From: Winogradskyella costae
Lineage (GTDB): Bacteria; Bacteroidota; Bacteroidia; Flavobacteriales; Flavobacteriaceae
DNA length: 64,000 nucleotides
Reading direction: 5' to 3'
Assembly: GCF_013403865.1 (NCBI RefSeq)
Contig: NZ_JABFDK010000005.1
Span: 1-64,000 of the forward strand
A model generated the notes under the pieces. That model was not told the origin of the DNA. It saw only the letters and a list, made by a program, of their open reading frames with translations, and did no database searches. The translations under genes were made by a program, and so were the position numbers. This document shows positions 19,118 through 26,984 of this stretch, in pieces; within the stretch, counting starts at the first letter, position 1, and each line of letters begins with the position of its first letter.

Positions 19118-19527
19118 TGCGAGTTACAGTTCATAGAAAAGCACATTTTAATGCGGCACACCGGCTTTATAGAAAAGACTGGAGTTTTGAGAAGAATGAT
19201 GTTGTTTTTGGCTTATGTAATAATCCTAATTTTCATGGGCATAATTATGAGTTAATTGCAAGCGTTACAGGAGAAATTGATCCTGAGACTGGTTACGTAA
19301 TTGATATTAAGATATTGAAGGATATAATTAAATCAGAAGTCGAAGATGCCTTTGATCATAAGAATTTAAATGTGGAAGTTCCTGAATTTAAAAACCTAAA
19401 TCCTACGGCAGAGAATATTGTTGTAGTTATCTATAATAAAATTAAAACGAAGCTCGACCCGAAGTTTCATCTCGAAATCACATTATACGAGACACCTCGT
19501 AACTTTGTGACTTATTCAGGAAATTAA
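19117..19527 (+). CDS. queD: 6-carboxytetrahydropterin synthase (QueD/PTPS family)
   Basis: This 136-aa member of the 6-pyruvoyl-tetrahydropterin synthase family makes the pterin intermediate of queuosine synthesis. Zinc-ligand histidines are seen in FNAAHR and FHGHNYEL, with the catalytic Cys in GLCNNPNFHGH. The family blocks FDHKNLN, PTAENI and ETPRNF are present. It shares one base with idi upstream and is followed 9 bp later by manA. A role as a PTPS-like paralogue cannot be excluded from sequence alone, but the compact length and CNNPNFHGH block favour QueD. Confidence 0.88.
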   Translation: MRVTVHRKAHFNAAHRLYRKDWSFEKNDVVFGLCNNPNFHGHNYELIASVTGEIDPETGYVIDIKILKDIIKSEVEDAFDHKNLNVEVPEFKNLNPTAENIVVVIYNKIKTKLDPKFHLEITLYETPRNFVTYSGN

Positions 19528-19536
19528 TTAAGAAGC

Positions 19537-20499
19537 ATGCTATATCCGCTAAAATTTCAACCGATTCTTAAAGATAAAATTTGGGGAGGAGAAAAACTGA
19601 ATCTCCATTTCAATAAAGATTCGGATTCAAAAAATCTAGGTGAGAGTTGGGAGGTTAGTACTGTTCCAAATGATATTTCCGTGGTTTGTAATGGAGAATT
19701 AAAAGGTCAGTCACTACAAAACCTTGTCAATGCTCATAAGTCTAAGTTGTTAGGAGATAAAAATTGGAAACGTTTTGGCAACGAGTTTCCATTGCTCATC
19801 AAATTTATTGATGCCAAAGAAGATTTAAGTATTCAGTTACATCCCAATGATGAATTGGCAAAAAAACGACACAATTCCTTTGGTAAAACTGAGATGTGGT
19901 ATATAATGCAAGCAGACAAAGACGCTAATCTTATTGTTGGATTTAAAGGAGAGGTCGATAAAGAGACTTACTTAAAGAATTTAGAAAATAATACGCTTAC
20001 TGAAATTTTAAATTTTGATAAGGTAAAAGAAGGGGATACCTATTTTATAGAAGCCGGAAGAGTCCATGCTATTGGAGCAGGAGTATTATTAGCAGAAATT
20101 CAACAAACTAGTGATGTTACCTATCGTGTTTATGATTGGGATCGTGTTGATAGTAACGGTAATACACGCGAATTGCATAACGATATCGCTATTGATGCTT
20201 TTGATTTTGAAATGGAAAATAATTTTAAAATCGATTATCTAAAGCAGAAAAATGTATCTAATGAAGTGGTAAGTTGCCCTTTTTTTACTACAAATTTTAT
20301 AGAGATAACGTCTGATATTGAAATTGAAAACACACACGATTCATTTTTAATATATATGTGTATCGATGGAGATGTTGAGGTTTCTACTGAAGATTCTAAA
20401 GAACATATTTCTAAAGGTGAAACCATTCTGATTCCTGCTGAAATTAAAAATTTTAAATTGAAATCGGGTTATGGTAAACTTCTAGAAGTGTACGTTTAA
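19537..20499 (+). CDS. manA: Mannose-6-phosphate isomerase, class I
   Basis: This 320-aa short form interconverts fructose-6-phosphate and mannose-6-phosphate, feeding GDP-mannose and surface glycan synthesis. Zinc ligands are visible: Gln100 and His102 in QLHPND, Glu119 in TEMWYIM, and His177 in AGRVHAIGAG. The catalytic strand AEIQQTSDVTYRVYDWDR follows. The C-terminal part is a second cupin domain. It begins 9 bp after queD and probably shares its transcript. Confidence 0.93.
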   Translation: MLYPLKFQPILKDKIWGGEKLNLHFNKDSDSKNLGESWEVSTVPNDISVVCNGELKGQSLQNLVNAHKSKLLGDKNWKRFGNEFPLLIKFIDAKEDLSIQLHPNDELAKKRHNSFGKTEMWYIMQADKDANLIVGFKGEVDKETYLKNLENNTLTEILNFDKVKEGDTYFIEAGRVHAIGAGVLLAEIQQTSDVTYRVYDWDRVDSNGNTRELHNDIAIDAFDFEMENNFKIDYLKQKNVSNEVVSCPFFTTNFIEITSDIEIENTHDSFLIYMCIDGDVEVSTEDSKEHISKGETILIPAEIKNFKLKSGYGKLLEVYV

Positions 20500-20549
20500 A
20501 ACTTACGATAAAAAATAATAATGAGAATCAAATAACTAAAAGGATTTAG

Positions 20550-20557
20550 TACTTTTG
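20550..20557 (+). promoter_or_regulatory. -7 element upstream of the 89-aa helical protein
   Basis: TACTTTTG matches the TAnnTTTG consensus and lies 23 bp before the ATG at 20581. No clear TTTG is seen at -33. Confidence 0.45.
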
Positions 20558-20580
20558 CGGTTATTATAAAAATAATTATC

Positions 20581-20850
20581 ATGTCGAATAAAAGAGATTT
20601 AAAAAAAGATATCAATTACGTATTAGGAGATATCATTGAAGCAGTTTACGTTTGGGAATTAGCGAATGCAGAAAAGCCAACAAAAGAAAGTGAAGCTGTT
20701 ATAGATGAAGCTATCGTAACGTTTGATGAGTTAATTGCTCGTGTTAACGATAGAGGTGCAGAAAATAAAAAAGCTCATTTTAAGGCAATTAGCGCAGACC
20801 TTGAAACTAAAGGAAGAGCACTTATCGAAAAAATCAATAAATTAAAGTAA
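20581..20850 (+). CDS. Small conserved helical protein of unknown function
   Basis: This 89-aa soluble protein is rich in Glu, Lys and Ala. It has no signal peptide or membrane segment and is predicted by eye to be three or so amphipathic helices (DINYVLGDIIEAVYVWE, EAVIDEAIVTFDELIARVND, AKGRALIEKINKLK-like tail). It resembles small flavobacterial proteins of unknown role, but I do not recognise a named family. It has its own promoter-like element upstream and stands alone before a tRNA gene. Confidence 0.75.
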   Translation: MSNKRDLKKDINYVLGDIIEAVYVWELANAEKPTKESEAVIDEAIVTFDELIARVNDRGAENKKAHFKAISADLETKGRALIEKINKLK

Positions 20851-20855
20851 ATTGA

Positions 20856-20886
20856 TTTGCAAATTTGAAAATCTATTTTAAATTTG
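20856..20886 (+). promoter_or_regulatory. Promoter of the tRNA-Thr gene
   Basis: TTTG at 20856-20859 and TAAATTTG at 20879-20886 are separated by 19 bp, an exact match to the Bacteroidota primary sigma consensus. Transcription would start near 20892, at a hairpin (GCTTACC / GGTAAGC, 20892-20912) forming the 5' leader of the tRNA. Confidence 0.65.
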
Positions 20887-20920
20887 CGCTCGCTTACCGA
20901 AATAAGGTAAGCATGTTTTT

Positions 20921-20994
20921 GCCGATGTAGCTCAGCTGGCTAGAGCAGCTGATTTGTAATCAGCAGGTCGTGGGTTCGAGTCCCTCCATCGGCT
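20921..20994 (+). tRNA. tRNA-Thr (anticodon TGT)
   Basis: The acceptor stem GCCGATG pairs with CATCGGC at 20987-20993, with discriminator base T. The anticodon stem GCTGA/TCAGC encloses the loop TTTGTAA, giving anticodon TGT. The T loop GGTTCGAGTCC is canonical. CCA is not encoded, as is common in this phylum. Confidence 0.95.
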
Positions 20995-21001
20995 CTTAAT
21001 T

Positions 21002-21041
21002 AAAACTTCAATTACTGTAAAGTCGTTGGAGTTTTTTTTTT
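21002..21041 (+). terminator. Intrinsic terminator after tRNA-Thr
   Basis: Arms AAAACTTCAA (21002-21011) and TTGGAGTTTT pair with one wobble and run into a T tract, 8 bp after the tRNA end. Confidence 0.8.
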
Positions 21042-21209
21042 GTCCTATGAAATGGTGTATAGGTGTGTGGGTTGATTAGATGGGGCACGATAAAAGTTAT
21101 TCCGCTTATCTAACCTTTATTAAATAAAAAATCCAATCATGGTTATGACTGGATTTTAAAATTGTAATTGCATGTTCTATGCCAAAATATACAGTGTTCT
21201 TATAACGTA

Positions 21210-21920
21210 TTATTTAGCAGAGGTTCTATTTGCTATAAATTCACCTAGCTTTTTACCGTATAGCGAATTCTTAATTTCAGGATTAAGATTATTATAAATT
21301 GAATCTATATATATCGGATTCGTGTTTTGTGTCCCATACAACGCTAAATAAGGTGCAATTTCACTATCCTTATTATTCATAGCAAATTGAATAGTGTAGG
21401 CATACTTTCGCTTTATTAAGTTGTCGGCTAATCTATTCAACGAATCTAAGGCAATACTGTCCTTTTTTTCTTTAACCTTAAAACTGGCTTCAATGATATC
21501 TAGATTTCTGTCATTATAACGAGATAAAACGTCGAGGTATTCCTTTAGAAGATCTTGTTGCTTAGAGCCTTTAATTTCAGAATCATAACTAAAGCCTTTC
21601 AATGTAGAAGTTATTTCAGTAATTCCTTTATCTGCGAAAAATGGAATGTAATGTTCTTCACCATCATTTTTAAAAAGTTTTAAATAGAGAAGTATAGGTT
21701 CGTCTAATTGCGTATGTAGTGTAAATTCAGATTGACCTGTAATAGTCATAGAATCCAAATCAACGATACTAGAATCTCCATCTTTTTGAAGATACACCAC
21801 GCCCTTTTTTAAGCCTTTAATACTTCCCTTTAGGGTAAAGTTAGCATCATTGTTTTTTCCACAAGAAACCGCTAATGCTATTAATATAATGAGACTAAAT
21901 ACTTTGTTTAATTTTGTCAT
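21210..21920 (-). CDS. DUF4369 domain lipoprotein
   Basis: This 236-aa protein begins with a lipoprotein signal peptide (lipobox LAVSC, Cys20). A DUF4369-type N-terminal beta domain follows (FTLKGSIKGLKKGVVYLQK), typical of Bacteroidota lipoproteins that often precede a thioredoxin domain. Here no thioredoxin CxxC motif follows; the rest is helical, with charged residues. The function of DUF4369 proteins is unknown, and it probably sits on the periplasmic face of a membrane. The gene stands alone, with a 50-bp gap to the DUF819 gene upstream on the same strand. Confidence 0.8.
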   Translation of the reverse strand: MTKLNKVFSLIILIALAVSCGKNNDANFTLKGSIKGLKKGVVYLQKDGDSSIVDLDSMTITGQSEFTLHTQLDEPILLYLKLFKNDGEEHYIPFFADKGITEITSTLKGFSYDSEIKGSKQQDLLKEYLDVLSRYNDRNLDIIEASFKVKEKKDSIALDSLNRLADNLIKRKYAYTIQFAMNNKDSEIAPYLALYGTQNTNPIYIDSIYNNLNPEIKNSLYGKKLGEFIANRTSAK

Positions 21921-21970
21921 GTTTGCTAAATAATTAGGTGCGCAAATATCTTATAATAGTTTAATAAATA

Positions 21971-23677
21971 CTAACCTGCAGCTGCTAATTTCATAAGTTC
22001 TGCACATAGAATTGCTCCATAAGTTCCAACAACATAACCAAAGACAGCTAATAAAGCTCCAACGGTAGCTAAAGAAGGATGAAAAGCAGCAGCAACAACT
22101 GGAGCAGAAGCAGCTCCTCCAACATTAGCTTGGCTTCCAACGGCTAAGAAGAAGAATGGTGCTTTAATAAGTTTTGCAACTAGAATTAATAATAAAGCAT
22201 GGATGGTCATCCAAACTAATCCAATTAATATAAGTCCAGGGTTTTCAAATATTTTACCTAAGTCCATTTTCATTCCGATGGTTGCAACAAGAATATATAT
22301 AAAAACGCTTCCTATTTTACTAGCACCTGCTCCTTCATAATTTTTAGCTTTTGTGAATGATAATAATACACCAATTAGTGTGGCAATAGATATGAGCCAG
22401 AAGAAACCACTACCGAAAGATGATAAGGGGCTTTTAGGATTACTAACTGCTTCAAAGTTATTTTTTAGATAAACAGATATATTGTCGGCTCCGAAATGGG
22501 CAATGCCAACGGCACCAAAAGCAAATGCTAGAATCACAAGAATATCCGTTAGTGATGGATTACGTGTGATTTTATCACTAAAAGCTTGTACTTTATTTTG
22601 AAGTTCATCAATTGCGGTGTTATCTGCGTTCAACCAATTATCTATCTTTTTTCGTTTACCAATTCCTAATAATATTATGGCCATCCAAATATTAGCTACA
22701 ACAATATCAACTAAAACCATGCCGCCATAAAGCTCTTGGTTAAACTCATAGATCTCTAACATTGCAGCCTGGTTTGCACCACCTCCAATCCAACTTCCGG
22801 CTAGTGTTGCTAATCCTCTCCACGTGGCATCAAACCCTGCCCCACCAACAGTTTCGGGAGAGAAGGATGAAATTAATAAAATAGCTATTGGTCCTCCTAT
22901 AACGATTCCTATAGTGCCCGTAAAGAACATTACTAGTGCTTTCCATCCTAAATTAAAAATGGCCTTTAAGTCGATACTTAATGTTAAAAGTACAAGTGAA
23001 GCTGGTAATAAATAGCGGCTAGCAATAAAATAGGTTTCCGAAATTTCATCTGAAATTAAACCAAATGAATTAAATATGGCAGGAACTAAATAACACATTA
23101 GTAAGGCAGGTACGATGCGATAGAATTTGTACCAAAAACCAGTTTTTTTAGATTCTGTAAAAAAAACAAATCCTAAAGCAATCATTAATAAACCAAAGAC
23201 GATAGCATCGTTTTTAAATAGAACCCACTGATTGGCTGTAGACTTTTCAATCTTTTGTTTTTTTAATGGAACATTAGTTCCATCAACAATAAAGTTAGTA
23301 GATATTACATTTATTAATTCTCTTTCCTTGAAGCGACTTACTGTTCGCATTTTTAAGTCGAATAAAGATGCTTTTTTTTCAAAAGTTACATCTGATAAAC
23401 TTATATATTCAATAGTGTGAATATTATTGTTTTTATTATACAGATAAGTACCTTCAACTATTTTTTTACTAGGTATAAATTGAACAACATCAGCTAAATC
23501 GTCAGAAATAGTGAATTTAATTTTAAAGGCATTAAAACTAATAGAATCTATTTTTACCGGGATAATAAATTCTTCGGAATGATTTGTATTCGATTTTTCA
23601 AAAGTTAATGTCTGAGCAAATGAAAAATTGATGCAAAATAAGAATAGTATTAATAGTGTTTTAAATATTGATTTCAT
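21971..23677 (-). CDS. DUF819 family membrane protein with extra N-terminal periplasmic domain
   Basis: This 568-aa protein has three parts. A signal peptide (cleavage near FSFAQ) is followed by a ~130-residue beta-rich region without membrane segments (~22-150). From ~155 there is a membrane portion of ten or more helices matching DUF819 (RIVPALLMCYLVPAIFNSFG, GGGANQAAMLE, ASAPVVAAAFHPSLA). DUF819 proteins are putative transporters of unknown substrate and are usually about 400 residues without this extension. The extension resembles cohesin-like or Ig-like folds only loosely. The family call is good; the substrate is unknown. Confidence 0.8.
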   Translation of the reverse strand: MKSIFKTLLILFLFCINFSFAQTLTFEKSNTNHSEEFIIPVKIDSISFNAFKIKFTISDDLADVVQFIPSKKIVEGTYLYNKNNNIHTIEYISLSDVTFEKKASLFDLKMRTVSRFKERELINVISTNFIVDGTNVPLKKQKIEKSTANQWVLFKNDAIVFGLLMIALGFVFFTESKKTGFWYKFYRIVPALLMCYLVPAIFNSFGLISDEISETYFIASRYLLPASLVLLTLSIDLKAIFNLGWKALVMFFTGTIGIVIGGPIAILLISSFSPETVGGAGFDATWRGLATLAGSWIGGGANQAAMLEIYEFNQELYGGMVLVDIVVANIWMAIILLGIGKRKKIDNWLNADNTAIDELQNKVQAFSDKITRNPSLTDILVILAFAFGAVGIAHFGADNISVYLKNNFEAVSNPKSPLSSFGSGFFWLISIATLIGVLLSFTKAKNYEGAGASKIGSVFIYILVATIGMKMDLGKIFENPGLILIGLVWMTIHALLLILVAKLIKAPFFFLAVGSQANVGGAASAPVVAAAFHPSLATVGALLAVFGYVVGTYGAILCAELMKLAAAG

Positions 23678-23738
23678 ATTCTAGCTTTATTTAGTCGCAA
23701 AATACAAAAATTTAAAACGAAAGAAGTGACCGTTCCCT

Positions 23739-23918
23739 TCACTTTTTTTCTGTAGAATTATCTTTTGGCTTGGGTTGCCTATTGTGTTCTTTTAGATGCT
23801 GCATTAGCATCCATTCTATCTGACCGTTAGTACTACGAAACTCATCCGAAGCCCATTTTTCAATGGCTTTCAGCATATCTTCATTCATTCGTAATGCAAA
23901 GGCTTTCTTTTTAGACAT
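23739..23918 (-). CDS. Arc-type ribbon-helix-helix DNA-binding protein
   Basis: This 59-aa protein reads MSKKKAFALRMNEDMLKAIE at its start, then continues with KWASDEFRSTNGQIEWMLMQHL and a Lys-rich tail. A short basic strand followed by two helices is the Arc/MetJ ribbon-helix-helix fold, and the segment RSTNGQIEWML matches the Arc-family second helix. It should bind DNA as a dimer. It is last in a four-gene minus-strand operon with an SPFH protein, 10 bp after the PH-like gene. It may regulate that operon, which is inference. Confidence 0.8.
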   Translation of the reverse strand: MSKKKAFALRMNEDMLKAIEKWASDEFRSTNGQIEWMLMQHLKEHNRQPKPKDNSTEKK

Positions 23919-23928
23919 TATAGTTTAA

Positions 23929-24429
23929 TTAATTTAATTTCGATTTATAAGTCGCTAACACGCTTGTAGCGTCGTCTTTCTTTTGTGTTCCGATTAGAAG
24001 TTTTTTTCCGTTTTTTAAGATCAACTGAATACCGATATCTCCAGAGACATTTACGGCTTTTCCTTTGGATTTATTCCAAAGAATACCTCCTTTTAATCCC
24101 CAACCTCCATATTCGCTTAAGGGGTCATAAGTTCTTAGATATGCCTCTTTTATTTCTGCCCATTTTAATAGTTGAAAACTCCAGTGAAATGGAAAAAACT
24201 TGTAATGAATTCCTTCTTCATCAATACGTGTTGTTAGTTTAAAGAAAAATATCAATCCTGTAGCTAATAGTACCGCAAGTATTAATCCAAATAATTCTAA
24301 AACAGAAGTTTTAGATGGATCCTCTAAATACTCCTTTACATAAACTGAAATAGGAACTATGGCAGTTACTATTAAAAGTACAATTACCCATACTTGGTTA
24401 AAGCGTTGTTCTTCTTTAAAGATTCTCAT
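23929..24429 (-). CDS. Two-helix membrane protein with PH-like C-terminal domain
   Basis: This 166-aa protein has two hydrophobic helices (~13-30 and ~43-63). A soluble region follows that resembles a bacterial PH-like/DUF domain (TRIDEEGIHYKFFPFHWSFQLLKWAEIKEAYLR, ending ILKNGKKLLIGTQKKDD). Its ATG overlaps the stop of the DUF4177 gene by one base, so translation is probably coupled. I recognise no specific function; a role with the SPFH membrane scaffold is suggested only by the operon. Confidence 0.7.
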   Translation of the reverse strand: MRIFKEEQRFNQVWVIVLLIVTAIVPISVYVKEYLEDPSKTSVLELFGLILAVLLATGLIFFFKLTTRIDEEGIHYKFFPFHWSFQLLKWAEIKEAYLRTYDPLSEYGGWGLKGGILWNKSKGKAVNVSGDIGIQLILKNGKKLLIGTQKKDDATSVLATYKSKLN

Positions 24430-24587
24430 TATCTATTTTTATCGCGTTCAAAAACTACAGTTGCCCAATTAACGGCTATATTCTTAACGACCCATCCTTC
24501 TCGCGCATACTGATTAAGCAGATCTTCAAAATTTTGTATGCGATTTCTAAAACCTAGTTTAGGGGTTATTACTTTATATTCTTTCAT
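24429..24587 (-). CDS. DUF4177-like small protein
   Basis: This 52-aa protein starts MKEYKVITPKLGFRN and continues with EDLLNQYAREGWVVKNIA and a basic end. The pattern 'LLN.YA.EGW' is typical of DUF4177, a small domain of unknown function. It lies 4 bp after the SPFH gene and overlaps the next gene by one base (TAATG), so it is a true member of this operon. Confidence 0.75.
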   Translation of the reverse strand: MKEYKVITPKLGFRNRIQNFEDLLNQYAREGWVVKNIAVNWATVVFERDKNR

Positions 24588-24591
24588 TTTT

Positions 24592-25452
24592 TTAATGGTT
24601 TAAAGTGCCTGTATTTAATACTGGAGATGCATCCTTATCTCCACAGAGCACCACCATTAGATTACTAACCATTGCAGCTTTACGTTCTTCATCTAAATCT
24701 ACAACATTTTTTTTGCTAAGTTGTTCTATAGCCATTTCTACCATACTTACGGCACCTTCTACGATTTTATGACGAGCAGCAACAATTGCTGTGGCTTGCT
24801 GACGCTTTAACATGGCGTTTGCTATTTCTTGTGCATACGCTAAGTAACCAATACGTGCTTCTAAAACTTCGATGCCCGCAATAGATAAACGTTCATCTAT
24901 TTCTTTTTCTAGAGCATTGCTCACTTCATTAACACTAGAGCGTAAAGTAATATCTTCGTCTACACCTTCATCTGCAAAATTATCATAAGGATACATACTT
25001 GCTAATTTACGAACAGCTGCATCAGTTTGAACACGTACAAAATTTTCGTAATTATCTACATCGAACGCTGCTTTATAAGTATTATGAACACGCCAAACTA
25101 AGATGGTACTAATCATTATAGGGTTTCCTAATTTATCATTTACCTTAAGACGTTCGCTATCAAAGTTACTTGCTCTTAATGAAATTTTCTTTTTGGTAAA
25201 AAAGGGATTTACCCAATAAAAACCATTCTGCTTGATTGTTCCGACATATTTTCCAAATAAAAGTAAAACTCTAGAACCATTAGGTTGTACCATTAAAAAT
25301 CCAAAGGCTAATATTAAAGCTGCTATAATACCAAGTGTAGACCAGCCTGTTTTTGTTATAAGAATAAGTGCTATACTACCAAAGAATAATATTAAAAATA
25401 AAAATAGCATTAGGTAGCCATTGGCTGGAACGATGATTTTTTCTTCTTTCAT
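24592..25452 (-). CDS. SPFH/Band 7 domain membrane protein
   Basis: I place the start at Met in MKEEKIIVPANGY (25452), giving 286 aa. An in-frame ATG 42 bp upstream would add 14 basic residues that family members usually lack. Two N-terminal hydrophobic helices (~12-55) precede an SPFH/Band 7 domain (GKYVGTIKQNGFYWVNPFF, VWRVHNTYKAAFDVDNY). A helical region typical of flotillin/stomatin-type scaffolds follows (AQEIANAMLKRQQATAIVAARHKIVEGAV). It is the first gene of the operon SPFH-DUF4177-PH-like-Arc. I infer a membrane-organising or protease-modulating role. Confidence 0.88.
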   Translation of the reverse strand: MKEEKIIVPANGYLMLFLFLILFFGSIALILITKTGWSTLGIIAALILAFGFLMVQPNGSRVLLLFGKYVGTIKQNGFYWVNPFFTKKKISLRASNFDSERLKVNDKLGNPIMISTILVWRVHNTYKAAFDVDNYENFVRVQTDAAVRKLASMYPYDNFADEGVDEDITLRSSVNEVSNALEKEIDERLSIAGIEVLEARIGYLAYAQEIANAMLKRQQATAIVAARHKIVEGAVSMVEMAIEQLSKKNVVDLDEERKAAMVSNLMVVLCGDKDASPVLNTGTLNH

Positions 25453-25596
25453 AAGTTTAGAATTTAGGTGGTTAATCACTTTTTTTTTATTCAATATGAT
25501 ATTAAAATGATATCATAAAGATATTGTTTAATATATAAGTGTGCAACTATTTCTTTTTGTTACACTTTTTTAAATAATAAAAGTAAAATTAAAGTT

Positions 25597-25612
25597 TGGC
25601 ACGAGGTTTGCA
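25597..25612 (+). promoter_or_regulatory. Sigma-54 (RpoN) promoter
   Basis: TGGCACGAGGTTTGCA matches the sigma-54 consensus TGGCACG-N4-TTGCW without mismatch, with GG (25598-25599) and GC (25610-25611) separated by the required 10 bp. The start site is predicted near 25623 on the + strand. A perfect palindrome ATGATATCAT at 25507-25516 lies about 80-90 bp upstream, where an activator could bind. No protein gene lies downstream on this strand before a terminator. Confidence 0.75.
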
Positions 25613-25622
25613 ACTTAGTAAT

Positions 25623-25730
25623 TGTAATGATTATTACAGCTGTTATCAATAGGTAACGCAACTACAAAGTCGTAACATTACATTGGTTGGTTAGTTAGAA
25701 AAAGCATCTCGTGGTTGGGATGCTTTTCAT
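25623..25730 (+). ncRNA. Candidate sigma-54-dependent small RNA
   Basis: The interval runs from the predicted sigma-54 start to a hairpin with arms AAAAGCATC (25700-25708) and GATGCTTTT (25719-25727), giving an RNA of about 105 nt. No open frame of useful length starts in it. The T tract after the hairpin is short, so some transcripts may continue to the stronger hairpin at 25752-25798. Existence of the RNA is inferred from promoter plus terminator only. Confidence 0.5.
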
Positions 25731-25751
25731 TTTATTTAGGTGAGTTAAGTT

Positions 25752-25798
25752 AAAAAAGCATCTCGTTTCTGAAAATTATCAGTTGAGATGCTTTTTTT
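25752..25798 (-). terminator. Strong bidirectional terminator after the alpha/beta hydrolase gene
   Basis: Arms AAAAAAGCATCTC (25752-25764) and GAGATGCTTTTTT pair perfectly. It lies 27 bp past the stop of the minus-strand hydrolase and can also back up the small-RNA terminator on the + strand. It shares AAAAAGCATCTCGT with the hairpin at 25699. Confidence 0.8.
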
Positions 25799-25824
25799 AT
25801 GTTATGTAGAAAGAATAAAAAAGG

Positions 25825-26751
25825 TTAAGACTTCATAAATGCCGTTATGCTAGTTAGAAGTTTTGGAGAAATTGCTCTAAACGATTCGTTGTATGATTTT
25901 GAGTTTTCTAAATCTCCACCTTCAATTTCAAATAGTACGTGATTCATGTTTTCTATAAGTAATATTTCGGCTTTTTCATTGGCTTCTTTTAATACTTTGG
26001 CTTCATCCACTGAAACTTGAAGGTCTTTTGTGCCATTTATTATAAGGACTGGCATTTTTAATTCTTTAATAATTTCAGAAGGATTGTGAGATATCCAATT
26101 AATCATAAATGGTTGTAAGTCTATATTAAATATAGAAGCTAGAGCAATAGGATAATCTGTAGTGGTTTTACCCTCTTTTAAACTCGCTATAACCCTTTCG
26201 GTTTCTTTATTAAACATAGGGGCTGTTTTGGCTACTTGTTCTATAATAACGTCTCCGATATTGTTTCCGGCACCAGCAAGCGAAATAAAGCCATCAGCTT
26301 TATCTTTTGCAATTAACATACCAACTAAACTACCTTGGCTATGGCCAATGATATAAATCTTATTATACGTGCCTTTCTCTTTAAAGTAATCCAAAACAGC
26401 TGAGGCATCACTAACAAAGTCATCAAACATCATGTTTTTATCGACGTTGTTTTCACGAATTTGTTTTACGATACGTTTATCATATCTAAATGTTGCAATA
26501 CCATTGTTTGTAAGTCCTTCTGCTAATTTTTTTAAGGAGTTGTTCTTAAGAAAGTTCTGATTGCCATTTCTATTAGTCGGACCAGAGCCTGCAATTATAA
26601 TAGCTAAATCTGGCTTATCTGTAGTTGTAGGAATCAATAGTGTGCCATCTATCCATTTTGAGATTGATAATTCTTCTTCATTATAAGTTTTATCTTGGCA
26701 AAACCCTAAAGTGCTAATCAAACACAGAACGAGAATAAAATAGTATTTCAT
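25825..26751 (-). CDS. Secreted alpha/beta hydrolase
   Basis: This 308-aa protein has an N-terminal signal peptide (cleavage near LGFCQ; the F before C argues against a lipobox). Its alpha/beta hydrolase domain has the nucleophile elbow GHSQGS, an oxyanion-region motif GSGPTNRNGN, an acid in NGTKDLQVS, and His in NMNHVLFE. It resembles periplasmic serine esterase/peptidase-like hydrolases of Bacteroidota. The substrate is unknown. It is a single gene with a strong terminator downstream and a long, structured upstream region. Confidence 0.87.
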   Translation of the reverse strand: MKYYFILVLCLISTLGFCQDKTYNEEELSISKWIDGTLLIPTTTDKPDLAIIIAGSGPTNRNGNQNFLKNNSLKKLAEGLTNNGIATFRYDKRIVKQIRENNVDKNMMFDDFVSDASAVLDYFKEKGTYNKIYIIGHSQGSLVGMLIAKDKADGFISLAGAGNNIGDVIIEQVAKTAPMFNKETERVIASLKEGKTTTDYPIALASIFNIDLQPFMINWISHNPSEIIKELKMPVLIINGTKDLQVSVDEAKVLKEANEKAEILLIENMNHVLFEIEGGDLENSKSYNESFRAISPKLLTSITAFMKS

Positions 26752-26864
26752 TTTTTTATTTTTTTACGAAGTATAAAGTTACTCCATATTGAATTGAATT
26801 CTACATTGTTTTAAATTTTATGCGAAATTTACTATGCTATTTAATAGAATTTGTTAAAGTTTAG

Positions 26865-26892
26865 TGTTGTATTTCATCGTTGAAATACAACA
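26865..26892. repeat. Inverted repeat with 12-bp perfect arms
   Basis: Left arm TGTTGTATTTCA and its exact reverse complement flank the four-base loop TCGT. It lies about 115 bp upstream of the hydrolase start on the minus strand. It could be an operator or an RNA hairpin, but has no T tract to act as a terminator. Confidence 0.6.
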
Positions 26893-26984
26893 TTTCGTCT
26901 GTAAATGTTAAAATTACATGCATTACATCGATTAAATGTGTTTTTAAGCGTTGTAATTCAAAATGAATTATATATTTGACTCGT

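Larger units (their letters stand above)
25453..25824. other. Intergenic region with sigma-54 promoter, small RNA candidate and two terminators
   Basis: This stretch separates the SPFH operon from the hydrolase gene. It contains the SPFH leader (25453 to about 25560, very AT-rich), the sigma-54 promoter, the short RNA candidate and the paired hairpins listed separately. No protein gene is seen. Confidence 0.8.
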
